A stretch of DNA of 64,000 nt. It comes from an uncultured Draconibacterium sp. (GTDB lineage Bacteria > Bacteroidota > Bacteroidia > Bacteroidales > Prolixibacteraceae). Both the position numbers and the translations under genes were made by a program. Shown here piece by piece: positions 26,801-34,090 of this stretch (within the stretch, counting starts at the first letter, position 1; the number at the start of each line of letters is the position of its first letter). Below the pieces are notes generated by a model. That model saw nothing but the letters and a program-made list of their open reading frames with translations. It made no database searches and was not told the DNA's origin. The stretch lies in assembly GCA_947492175.1 (NCBI GenBank), contig CANLMQ010000010.1:62001-126000 (forward strand). Direction: 5' to 3'.

Positions 26801-28357
26801 ATCTATTCGATTGAGGATTTGGCTCAGCTCATTTACGACCTTAAAATTACCAATCCACGTGCAAAAGTTTCCGTAAAACTGGTTTCAGAAGATGGTGTTG
26901 GAACAATTGCTGCGGGAGTATCAAAAGCATTCTCCGATGTAATTATTATTGCCGGAGCCGATGGTGGAACCGGGGCAAGTCCTGCAAGTTCGATCAAACA
27001 TGCCGGATTACCTGTTGAACTGGGTATTGCAGAAACCCAGCAAACACTGGTATTAAATAACCTCAGAGGCAGAGTTAAATTACAAGTTGATGGTCAGTTA
27101 AAAAATGCCCGCGACGTGATTGCCCTGGCTTGTTTAGGAGGTGAAGAATTTGGATTCTCAACTTCGGCCCTGATTGTACTGGGTTGTATTATGATGCGCA
27201 AATGCCATATGAACACCTGCCCTGCCGGTATTGCCACACAGGACAAAACATTACGGAAACGTTTTATTGGTAAGTCGGAATACACCATTAACTTTTTCAA
27301 ATTTATCGCCCAGGAAATCCGTGAATATCTTGCAGAAATGGGCTTCAGAAAATTCGACGAAATTGTTGGACGAACTGATTTACTTGAAGTAAATAAGGAT
27401 ATTACCAACTGGAAAATGAAAGGTGTTGATTTCTCGAAGTTGCTTTATTTACCAAAACAAGCAAACGACGTTGATATTCATAACACACATCCAAACACAC
27501 AGGAAAATAAATCGCACATCGACATGGACTTGATCCGCGATGCTAAAAAAGCCCTGAATGGCGCTGAGAAAGTTTGGATTTCGCACGATATAGTAAACGT
27601 TGACCGTACTACCGGAGCAATGCTTTCGGGAGAAATCTCGAAACGTTACGGAGAATCGGGTCTGCCAGAAGATACAATTAATTGTACCTTCCACGGAACT
27701 GCCGGACAAAGTTTTGGAGCTTTCCTTGTTAAAGGTGTTTCTTTCCGTTTGGAGGGCGACTGTAACGATTATATCGGAAAAGGTCTGTCGGGCGGTAAAA
27801 TAACCGTGGTACCACCACTTGGCTCCACATTTAAACCCGAGGATAACATTATTGTTGGAAATACCTCGTTCTACGGAGCAACCAGTGGAGAAGCTTACAT
27901 CCGTGGAGTTGCCGGCGAACGTTTCTGCGTAAGAAACTCTGGTGCAACTGCCGTTATTGAAGGCACAGGAGACCACTGTTGCGAATACATGACCGGCGGA
28001 CGTGTTGTAGTTCTGGGAAAAACCGGAAGAAACTTTGCTGCAGGAATGAGCGGAGGTATTGCCTACGTTCTGGACGAAGCAGGAAACTTCGATTACTACT
28101 GCAACCAGGGACTGGTAGAACTTTCTCCGGTTGAAGACAAAGCCGACATAAAAGAGTTACAGGCAATGATCAGCAATCATCTTCTTCATACTCAAAGTTC
28201 GGTTGCATCTAAGATTCTTACAAATTGGGAAGCGTATCTTCCAATGTTTGTGAAAGTAATTCCATTCGAATACAAAAAAGTTCTGCAAGAACAGAAATTG
28301 AAGGAATTACAGAAAAAATTACAATTGACAGAAGACGATCCTTCACGTCACGAGTAA
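23834..28357 (+). CDS. gltB: Glutamate synthase large subunit
   Basis: Makes glutamate from 2-oxoglutarate and glutamine. 1507 residues, the full bacterial length. A 21-residue propeptide precedes the N-terminal nucleophile C22 (HDNCGIGF) of the class-II glutaminase domain (to about 430). The central and FMN-binding synthase domains follow, with GEGGEDSARF, and the 3Fe-4S cysteines in CIMMRKCHMNTCPAGIATQ. The C-terminal GXGXG beta-helix domain spans about 1240-1480 (GTAGQSFGAFL). gltD follows 45 bases later. The leader shows a possible attenuator. Confidence 0.97.
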   Translation: MMQTRLPVAQGLYRPENEHDNCGIGFVAHIKGKPSHDIIKRGLEVLRNMDHRGATGADDSTGDGAGILLQIPHEFITEVLKLNVGLQGKYGTGLVFLPKDELEANICLDILTKNIEAEGLTLVAYRDVPVDNSAPGEIAKTTEPAIKQVFVKGNLEPDALERKLYIIRKLAEKEIRDSKLIHRQDFYQPSLSSKTIIYKGMLTPDQLRDYYLDFKNKKFKSAISLVHSRFSTNTFPTWDLAQPFRIVAHNGEINTVKGNRLWMQAREALMKSEVFGEDLKKLLPVIQPGKSDSASFDNVLEFLHMTGRSIPHALCMMIPESFNQKNPIPESLKAFYEYHSTIMEPWDGPASMVFSDGRYIGGTLDRNGLRPSRYVITKNNLIVMGSEVGVQTFEPDEIKEKGRLRPGKILLVDTQLGIIIPDEEVKGQLSRRNPYQMWLKENRMMMKDIKVKQRVSSSIENFETYSKVFGYSKEDMYEIIKPMSLIGAEPTNSMGNDAPPAVFSDKPKRFYDYFKQMFAQVTNPPIDPIREGLVMALTNYIGSVHSNILDENPEHCKLIKFTDPIITNTDLGKIKDLKDEMFSHKTIPMMFPVNEGIKGFEAAIKRMLADAEKAVDEKKNYIILTDRNISEDMAPIPSLLAVAAVHHHLIKSKKRMQVGIIVETGEAREVTHFALLLGYGASVINPYLAFAAIDHMVKEGKIELEYKEARKNYIKAVGKGLLKVFSKMGISTLRSYHGAQIFEAIGVNDEVIEKYFTGTTSKIGGVGFEEICKEASIFHEEAYKVDNTPEPFRFENTGNYAWRKYGEHHAWNPETIGLLQWATRTNDYAKYKEYSAIVDKQNQKPAFIRSCFNFKKNPIPIEEVEPIEEIMKRFVTGAMSYGSISKEAHEALAVTMNTIGGRSNTGEGGEDSARFGTLKNSKIKQIASGRFGVTNNYLTNAEELQIKIAQGAKPGEGGQLPGFKVNKIIAKTRNSTPGITLISPPPHHDIYSIEDLAQLIYDLKITNPRAKVSVKLVSEDGVGTIAAGVSKAFSDVIIIAGADGGTGASPASSIKHAGLPVELGIAETQQTLVLNNLRGRVKLQVDGQLKNARDVIALACLGGEEFGFSTSALIVLGCIMMRKCHMNTCPAGIATQDKTLRKRFIGKSEYTINFFKFIAQEIREYLAEMGFRKFDEIVGRTDLLEVNKDITNWKMKGVDFSKLLYLPKQANDVDIHNTHPNTQENKSHIDMDLIRDAKKALNGAEKVWISHDIVNVDRTTGAMLSGEISKRYGESGLPEDTINCTFHGTAGQSFGAFLVKGVSFRLEGDCNDYIGKGLSGGKITVVPPLGSTFKPEDNIIVGNTSFYGATSGEAYIRGVAGERFCVRNSGATAVIEGTGDHCCEYMTGGRVVVLGKTGRNFAAGMSGGIAYVLDEAGNFDYYCNQGLVELSPVEDKADIKELQAMISNHLLHTQSSVASKILTNWEAYLPMFVKVIPFEYKKVLQEQKLKELQKKLQLTEDDPSRHE

Positions 28358-28402
28358 AATTTTGCCAACATTATTTATTAACAGAAAAAAGTAAAACAAG
28401 AT

Positions 28403-29824
28403 ATGGGAGACCCAAGAGGATTTATGAAAGTAGCCCGCAACGAAGCGGGGTACCGCCCAAAAGAAGAAAGAATATTTGACTACGGTGAAGTAGAGCAAAC
28501 CTTAAACGAAAAGGACCGCAAACTGCAAGCCTCACGTTGTATGGATTGCGGAATTCCGTTCTGCCACTGGGGGTGCCCGGTAGGTAGTAAAATTCCGGAA
28601 TGGCAGGATGCTGTTTACCGTGGCAATAAAGAAGAAGCCTATTATATTTTACATTCAACAAATAGTTTTCCTGAAATTACCGGACGTATTTGTCCGGCAC
28701 CATGCGAAAAATCGTGTGTGTTGGCTATTCACGAGGAAGCTGTTACTATTCGCGAAAATGAATGCGCCACAGTTGAACAGGCATTTGAAGCTGGTTTTAT
28801 AAAAGCCAATCCACCCCGTACGCGTACGGGCAAAAAAGTTGCTGTTATTGGCTCCGGGCCTGCCGGACTTTCTGCAGCCGACCTTTTAAACCGTGCCGGT
28901 CATTTGGTTACAGTTTTCGAAAAAAACGATGCTATAGGTGGTTTACTTCGTTATGGAATTCCTGATTTTAAACTAAACAAACGAATTATTGACCGCAGGC
29001 TTGAGTTATTTGTCGATGAAGGGATTGAGTTTAAAACAAACGCAAATATTGGTGTCGACATAAAGGGAACAGAGCTCTTAAAAAATTACGACGCCATTGT
29101 TTTGGCAATTGGAGCAGAAAAACCACGCGATTTGGAAATTGAAGGCCGCGAATTGGAAGGCGTTCATTTTGCCATGGATTTTCTGACACAACAAAATAAA
29201 GTTGTTGCCGGACAAACAATACCTGAAGAAGCTCGACTGCTTGCCGAAGGGAAAAATGTATTGGTTATTGGCGGTGGAGATACCGGTTCCGACTGTGTTG
29301 GAACATCGGTGCGCCAAAAAGCTAACTCGGTTACACAAATCGAGATTCTGCCAAAACCACCTAAAAAACGCGAAAACAATAATCCATGGCCTTACTGGCC
29401 AAACACTCTGCGCACATCAAGTTCGCACAAAGAAGGTTGCGAACGTCGCTGGAGCCTGAACACCAAACGTTTTATTGGCGAAAACGGAGTTCTTAAACAA
29501 GCCGAACTTGTTCAGGTAGAATGGAGCAAGGATGCCAATCGCCGCTGGCTGATGAATGAAGTAGAAGGCACCAACGAAATTGTAAATGTTGATTTGGCAT
29601 TGCTTTCGATGGGATTCACCCAACCATTTCACGAAGGAATACTTGAAAACATTGGAGTTGAATACGACGCCCGCGGTAATGTAAAAGTTAACGATAAAAA
29701 ACAAACTTCAGTTGATAAAGTATTTGCTGCCGGAGATGTTGAAAGAGGCGCAAGTTTGGTGGTACACGCCATTCAGGCGGGTAAAGTGGCAGCAGAAAAT
29801 GTAAACGAGTTTTTAATGAAATAG
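28403..29824 (+). CDS. gltD: Glutamate synthase small subunit
   Basis: Takes electrons from NADPH through FAD and two 4Fe-4S clusters to GltB. 473 residues: N-terminal cluster domain with CMDCGIPFCHWGCPVGSKIPEW and CPAPCEKSCVL, FAD motif GSGPAGLSAADLL, NAD(P)H motif GGGDTGSDC, and the closing FAAGDVERGASLVVHAI. Start is the first ATG after gltB in an A-rich context. The two genes form one operon; 787 gene-free bases with unusual structure follow. Confidence 0.97.
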   Translation: MGDPRGFMKVARNEAGYRPKEERIFDYGEVEQTLNEKDRKLQASRCMDCGIPFCHWGCPVGSKIPEWQDAVYRGNKEEAYYILHSTNSFPEITGRICPAPCEKSCVLAIHEEAVTIRENECATVEQAFEAGFIKANPPRTRTGKKVAVIGSGPAGLSAADLLNRAGHLVTVFEKNDAIGGLLRYGIPDFKLNKRIIDRRLELFVDEGIEFKTNANIGVDIKGTELLKNYDAIVLAIGAEKPRDLEIEGRELEGVHFAMDFLTQQNKVVAGQTIPEEARLLAEGKNVLVIGGGDTGSDCVGTSVRQKANSVTQIEILPKPPKKRENNNPWPYWPNTLRTSSSHKEGCERRWSLNTKRFIGENGVLKQAELVQVEWSKDANRRWLMNEVEGTNEIVNVDLALLSMGFTQPFHEGILENIGVEYDARGNVKVNDKKQTSVDKVFAAGDVERGASLVVHAIQAGKVAAENVNEFLMK

Positions 29825-29990
29825 ATAACTAACTAGATTGAGCTTAGGTTGATATCTATCTTTTCATCTTATTAAAGTTGGTTGTTTTCTAAGGTATAAG
29901 ATGGAACTCGCATGATTTTAATAATTCGCCAATGTGTGAAAATTTCACATGCTCGTTTCAATCATTCAAAAAAAACAGTGCAGTTTTTTC

Positions 29991-30074
29991 AGGAGGACCG
30001 GTATAATGAAGGAAATAATCCGGATTCATCACTTTCCCTTGACCAGGATGTGATACTACCGGCTCCTCCTTTTT
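29991..30074 (+). ncRNA. Candidate structured RNA with long closing stem
   Basis: AGGAGGACCGGTA (29991-30003) pairs with TACCGGCTCCTCCT (30057-30070) over 13 bp with one bulge, and the 3' arm runs straight into TTTTT. Inside, ATCAC (30028-30032) pairs with GTGAT (30050-30054), and TCC/GGA extends that helix; a further TGAA/TTCA pairing is possible. CCGG at 30019-30022 offers an alternative partner for the CCGG in the closing stem, so two exclusive folds exist. It follows gltD in the same direction. It could be an sRNA, a 3'-UTR-derived RNA or a switch. I know of no matching named family. Confidence 0.45.
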
Positions 30075-30097
30075 AACTTGAATTTTTAATTTTCATG

Positions 30098-30131
30098 AAA
30101 GGTTTCCGGTTTTAGGGAACCTTTTCTATTT
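30098..30131 (+). terminator. Intrinsic terminator
   Basis: Stem AAAGGTTTCC / GGGAACCTTT (10 bp with one T-G pair), 7-nt loop, then TTCTATTT. It would end transcripts coming from gltD or from the candidate RNA. Confidence 0.75.
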
Positions 30132-30165
30132 CCAAACAAAACATCAAACCTGTTTACTGAAAATT

Positions 30166-30459
30166 CCAAGCACAAGGTCAAAAGATGAAAGCTAGCTGTC
30201 ATCAGAAAATGATTCTCTGCTATCCCATAATGGCTATCTTTTAAAAGATAAGAGCTATCTTTTTGAAGATAATGAATCTACCCCACCCGACAGCCGTTCT
30301 CTTGAATAAGATGAAAGCCATCTGCCATTAGAGAGCCATTCTACCCCACCCGATGACAACCATCTGGTAAAAGATGATCATTCTACCCCGTCAGCGAGCC
30401 GTTCTCTGGCATAAGATCACGACTATCTTATGGAAGATAATCATTATCCCCTTAAGACA
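30166..30459 (+). repeat. Degenerate tandem array with 21-bp period (13-14 units)
   Basis: From 30187 each block of 21 bases aligns with the next without any indel up to 30459 (13 units; 30166-30186 is a poor 14th). Within each unit positions 7-12 carry TATCTT, CATCTG, TCTCTK or TCTACC and positions 16-21 mostly AAAGAT or a variant, so the best units (30229, 30250, 30355 and 30418) contain the dyad ATCTT-n4-AAGAT. The longest exact shared strings are TCTACCCCACCCGA (30277 and 30340) and AGCCGTTCTCT (30292 and 30397). In one forward frame it reads as heptads of the type xx(S/Y/H)Lxx(D/E), but TAG and two TAA codons interrupt it. Confidence 0.75.
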
Positions 30460-30611
30460 AAATCTTCAAAAAAACCGTATACGATAAGGATTCTTGCTTC
30501 TTACCTCCCTTTAAATCCAATAAAAAAAGACAGCCTTTTATACAAAGTATTTCCCTGCTCGATTTATAGAATTAATTCTAATGATAAATTGAGGGATATC
30601 ATAGTCCAGGA

Positions 30612-31556
30612 CTACAGCGTCAATTCAATTCCCTCGGGACGGGAATGTTTCCACCTGCGATGCGACCACAAATAGTATTCTGGTTCAGCGTGAATTACTT
30701 CTTCCATTTTCTGAATATAGCGCAGCATAATTTCTTTCGATTCAACTTTTCCCGGTTCTTCAATTAACACCGAAGGAAGTGCTTCGTAATAGCCCCGTTT
30801 TATTCGGCGAACATATATAAACACAACGGGCTGGTTGGTTTTTTTTGCTATTTTTTCGGGTCCATTAAAAAAAGGTGCTTCCCGGTTTAAAAACATTGTC
30901 CAGAATGGCGAATTAGCTGGTGGAGTCTGATCTGCCGCCAACCACAACGCTCCGGGCTCTCCTTTTTTAATGTACTCGAACAATACACGCGCCGATTTAT
31001 GAACCTGAACCGACTCTCCGCCCCACTTCTCGCGTGAGTGTAATAAAAAACGCTCCATGGCCTGGTTCCCCCGAATTGGATTATAAACCATTAGCAGCTT
31101 GTGCAACGATTTTGTTTGTATAGAGCTCCCCCACTCCCAGTTGCTGTAATGCATTCCCAACACAATTATACTTTTACCGTTTTGTGCAATTCGGTTTAAG
31201 TTCTCTATTCCGCGCACCAAAAAGCGTTTATCAAGCTCTTTTTCTTTCATGTTATACAACTTGATTGTTTCCAGCGAGAAATCGCAAAAATGACGGTAAA
31301 ATTTATTAGCAATCTGCTCTATTTCTGTCTTGTTTTTATCGGGGAAAGCATATGTAAGGTTTTCAACAATTACCTTTTTCCGATACTTCACCACATATTT
31401 TAAAAGCAGATACATAAAATCTGCAAGACCATAAATCATCCAAAAAGGAAGAGCCGAAATGCCTTTTAACACTCCCACAACAAATGCATTCAGCATTCTT
31501 TTTACAGGTCCTTCATGAAACCGTTTATCTCTTTTTATAAGTTCTTTATCAACCAT
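30612..31556 (-). CDS. LpxL/HtrB-like lysophospholipid acyltransferase
   Basis: Lipid A or related lipid acyltransferase anchored to the inner membrane. 314 residues; an N-terminal hydrophobic segment (about 25-55) precedes the HX4(D/E) catalytic motif HYSNWE (LGMHYSNWEWGSS), followed by the conserved region LAADQTPPANSPFW and the C-terminal YLWSHRRWKHSRP, which is diagnostic for the family. It ends six bases after... the stop of its neighbour's frame begins (the second gene starts upstream at 32495), so the pair is one operon of tandem paralogues. It is probably the distal cistron. Confidence 0.85.
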   Translation of the reverse strand: MVDKELIKRDKRFHEGPVKRMLNAFVVGVLKGISALPFWMIYGLADFMYLLLKYVVKYRKKVIVENLTYAFPDKNKTEIEQIANKFYRHFCDFSLETIKLYNMKEKELDKRFLVRGIENLNRIAQNGKSIIVLGMHYSNWEWGSSIQTKSLHKLLMVYNPIRGNQAMERFLLHSREKWGGESVQVHKSARVLFEYIKKGEPGALWLAADQTPPANSPFWTMFLNREAPFFNGPEKIAKKTNQPVVFIYVRRIKRGYYEALPSVLIEEPGKVESKEIMLRYIQKMEEVIHAEPEYYLWSHRRWKHSRPEGIELTL

Positions 31557-31562
31557 TATTAT

Positions 31563-32495
31563 TTATGCATTTAAGGTTACATTTCCGGGCCGTGTGTGTT
31601 TCCATCTCCGATGCGACCAAAGGTAATGCTCAGGCTCTTCTCTTATTATTGCTTCCATTTTTTCAACGTAAGTCCTCAAAATTTCGTTCGATTTCATTTT
31701 ACTAGGCTCTTCTGCCAGTAACGATAACTCTATTTTGTATTTTCCTCGTGCCACTCTTTTTATGTATTGAAAAAAGACAGGATAATTGGTTTTGGCTGCA
31801 ATTTTTTCCGGCCCTGAAAAAAAAGAAGCTTCCCGGTTTAAAAAGGTCATCCACGAAGAAGAAGATGCACGTCCGGTCTGATCGGCTGCCAACCACAACA
31901 CCGCTGGTTTCTCATTTCTCTTATAGTCGAATATTACACGAGCTGCTTTTGCTGTTGGCGTTGCCACACCACCCCATTTCCCCCGCGATTTATTCAGAAA
32001 CTTTCCCATCTCTTTGTTAAGCGGAGGATTATAAACCATCAGAATAGGATATTTAAGCACAGCCTGTGTATAACTACACCACTCCCAGTTGTTATAATGA
32101 AAAGCTAAAACAATAGCACCTTTTTTTTCTCCTGTTGCATCTTCTAATTCCTTTAATCCCTTGTATTCAAGCCTTTTTTCCATCTCGTCCCCCGACATAC
32201 GATAGAGTTTTACCGACTCGATTAACATATCGAAAAGACGCCGAAAAAACTTGTCCCTCAACTGGATTATTTCCGTTTCTTCCTTTTCTGGGAAAGCAGC
32301 TTTCAGATTCTCAGTGGCCACCCGGTAACGGTATTTAAAAATGTATTTATTGAAATAATACATTAAATCCGAAAGAGCATAAATTATTTTGAAAGGTAAA
32401 AACGATATACCTTTTAGAAGAAACACGATTAACCAATTCCGAATATTCAAAAACAAACTGGCCTGTTTATCCCTATTTATAGATTTACCTTTCAT
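31563..32495 (-). CDS. LpxL/HtrB-like lysophospholipid acyltransferase
   Basis: 310 residues, paralogous to the adjacent protein over its whole length. HX4E motif in LAFHYNNWEWCSY, followed by LAADQTGRASSSSWMTF and the terminal YLWSHRRWKHTRP. The N-terminal hydrophobic region (about 20-50) fits a signal anchor. Only six bases separate its stop from the next gene's start, so both are translated from one leftward transcript. Two late acyltransferases in tandem suggest that two different acyl chains are added to lipid A or an aminolipid. Confidence 0.85.
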   Translation of the reverse strand: MKGKSINRDKQASLFLNIRNWLIVFLLKGISFLPFKIIYALSDLMYYFNKYIFKYRYRVATENLKAAFPEKEETEIIQLRDKFFRRLFDMLIESVKLYRMSGDEMEKRLEYKGLKELEDATGEKKGAIVLAFHYNNWEWCSYTQAVLKYPILMVYNPPLNKEMGKFLNKSRGKWGGVATPTAKAARVIFDYKRNEKPAVLWLAADQTGRASSSSWMTFLNREASFFSGPEKIAAKTNYPVFFQYIKRVARGKYKIELSLLAEEPSKMKSNEILRTYVEKMEAIIREEPEHYLWSHRRWKHTRPGNVTLNA

Positions 32496-32562
32496 TCTAC
32501 TTCTTCACCATACAGCAGGTTTCAAGCTGTACTGAGCTGTTAAAATTGATTAAAAGAAGTTT

Positions 32563-32570
32563 CAAAACTA
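32563..32570 (-). promoter_or_regulatory. Possible -7 box for the acyltransferase operon
   Basis: On the minus strand TAGTTTTG matches TAnnTTTG, 68 bases before the ATG at 32495. No convincing -33 element. Confidence 0.35.
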
Positions 32571-32779
32571 CACTTTTAACTGCAATTTCACGAATATATT
32601 TTTTAACCTTTATATATTAGAAGTATAAAACAACATTAATAAAACCATCAGAAATATAAAAACCGTAATTTTGGAATTCTGATCACTTATCCGGACAAAC
32701 AAATCATCATTTTTCGGTGTTAATGTACCCGGATGACCATAACAAACAATATATATTTTGAGCTAATAAAATTCTACAA

Positions 32780-33553
32780 ATGAAGACTATTTACACAATC
32801 ACATTATTATTACTTGGCCTTAATCTTTTTGCGCAGAACAAATTTATTGCCCATCGCGGAGCCTCGTACCTTGCACCGGAAAACACACTGGCATCTGCAA
32901 AACTAGGCTGGGAACTGGGCGCCGATGCTGTTGAAATTGACATTCACTTGTCGAAAGATAACCGTGTAATGGTTATTCACGATAAAGACACCAAAAGAAC
33001 CTGTAACGGAAAAAAGAACCTGGAGATAGCAAAAACCCCTTCCATCCTTCTACGCGATTTGGATGCGGGAAGCTGGAAAGCTGAGGAATTTAAAGGTGAA
33101 AAAATCCCCTTCCTAAGTGAGATAATTGATGCAATTCCGGAAGGGAAACAACTGGTTGTTGAAATTAAATGCGAATCGGATGTTATTCCGCCACTGGTAC
33201 GCGCTATTGAAAAAAGCGGAAAAAAAGACCAAATTATTTTTATTAGTTTCAATTGGCAGGTTATTTTAGAAACTCATAAAACTTTTCCAGAAAATAAATG
33301 CTACTGGCTGAGCGGGTCAAAATCATTGGTAAAAAAACGTATCAGTCAGGCAGCGAAAGAAGGCCTTACCGGCATAAACCTTATGCACTCGATTATTGAT
33401 GAAGAAATTATGGCTCTGGCCAACGATAACAACCTTGAAGTTTTAACCTGGACAGTTGACGATCCGGATACTGCAAAAAGGCTAACCAAACTTGGAGTTA
33501 AAGCAATTACAACCAACCGTCCCAAATGGTTAAAAGAGCAAATGAATCTATAG
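32780..33553 (+). CDS. Secreted glycerophosphodiester phosphodiesterase
   Basis: Hydrolyses glycerophosphodiesters to glycerol-3-phosphate and an alcohol. 257 residues with a signal peptide (MKTIYTITLLLLGLNLFAQ), so periplasmic. The GDPD TIM barrel shows HRGASYLAPENT (general acid/base His and Glu), EIDIHLSKDNRVMVIHD (metal ligands Glu and Asp, second His), VVEIK and the closing LTWTVDD. Monocistronic, with a strong terminator. The adjacent acyltransferases are on the other strand. Confidence 0.93.
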   Translation: MKTIYTITLLLLGLNLFAQNKFIAHRGASYLAPENTLASAKLGWELGADAVEIDIHLSKDNRVMVIHDKDTKRTCNGKKNLEIAKTPSILLRDLDAGSWKAEEFKGEKIPFLSEIIDAIPEGKQLVVEIKCESDVIPPLVRAIEKSGKKDQIIFISFNWQVILETHKTFPENKCYWLSGSKSLVKKRISQAAKEGLTGINLMHSIIDEEIMALANDNNLEVLTWTVDDPDTAKRLTKLGVKAITTNRPKWLKEQMNL

Positions 33554-33590
33554 CAGGCATTTAAATACCAAGAGTAAAAACAAGAATAAA

Positions 33591-33620
33591 AAAGGGGACT
33601 CTCCAGCAGAGTCCCCTTTA
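33591..33620 (+). terminator. Terminator after the GDPD gene
   Basis: Perfect 12-bp stem AAAGGGGACTCT / AGAGTCCCCTTT around CCAGC, with T-rich 3' arm. Confidence 0.9.
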
Positions 33621-34090
33621 TACATTCAATCACCACTTAGGTAATACCGCGTTGATTGATTATTTTGCACGCAAAAATAAAGCCTTAATCTGTTAATACC
33701 TTTTAATAATCAGGAATACATGTTAAATTAAGTTATACGAGGTTAATTTTACAAACAACACTCGTTTTATGTAATTGTAACAACTTTCATTGCCTCTCAC
33801 AATCTAAAGAAGGAAAAGGGACTTCCTTCTTTAGGAAATCCCAACCTAATTACTGTTTCTTGATCATCGTTTTCGATGCATCCATTGTTTGTTTGCTTTC
33901 AATCCAAATATAGGTCAGATTTATGTTAACGGGTTGTAATCAAAACAAATTATTGTTAAACTGATTTAGCAAATGTTAAAACCTTAATTTAGTCCGGATT
34001 CCGGTATTATAAAGTTAATTCGACGACACTGCTCTTATTCTTCCAACCAAATATTGATAAAAGCTTTATAAAACCAATCAGGTTGTGTAT
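33621..34090. other. Gene-free region; possible small leftward transcript
   Basis: 470 AT-rich bases. The only structure seen is on the minus strand: TATATTTG (33905-33912), a very short frame (33850-33885) and a perfect 11-bp hairpin (33804-33834). Several TTAAT elements occur around 33690-33710 without regular spacing. Confidence 0.5.
33804..33912 (-). other. Possible small transcription unit with 11-codon frame
   Basis: Reading leftwards: TATATTTG (-7 type, 33905-33912), then an ATG frame of 11 codons MDASKTMIKKQ (33885-33850), then CTAAAGAAGGA / TCCTTCTTTAG, a perfect 11-bp stem at 33804-33834 with a 9-nt loop. The order promoter, mini-frame, hairpin is that of a small RNA or leader peptide gene, but no -33 element was found and the hairpin lacks a long T-run. 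Confidence 0.3.

Larger units (their letters stand above)
29825..30611. other. Gene-free region behind gltD
   Basis: 787 bases between gltD and the convergent acyltransferase gene. It contains the dyad TGTGA-AAATT-TCACA at 29935-29949, a candidate structured RNA at 29991-30074, a terminator at 30098-30131 and a 21-bp-period repeat array at 30166-30459. The last 150 bases (30460-30611) show nothing recognisable. An 81-codon frame at 30430-30675 is not believed to be a gene. Confidence 0.7.

Noticed and set aside
30430..30675. 81-codon forward frame
   Set aside because: It starts inside the 21-bp array, runs 64 bases into the end of the oppositely oriented acyltransferase gene and has no recognisable protein features.
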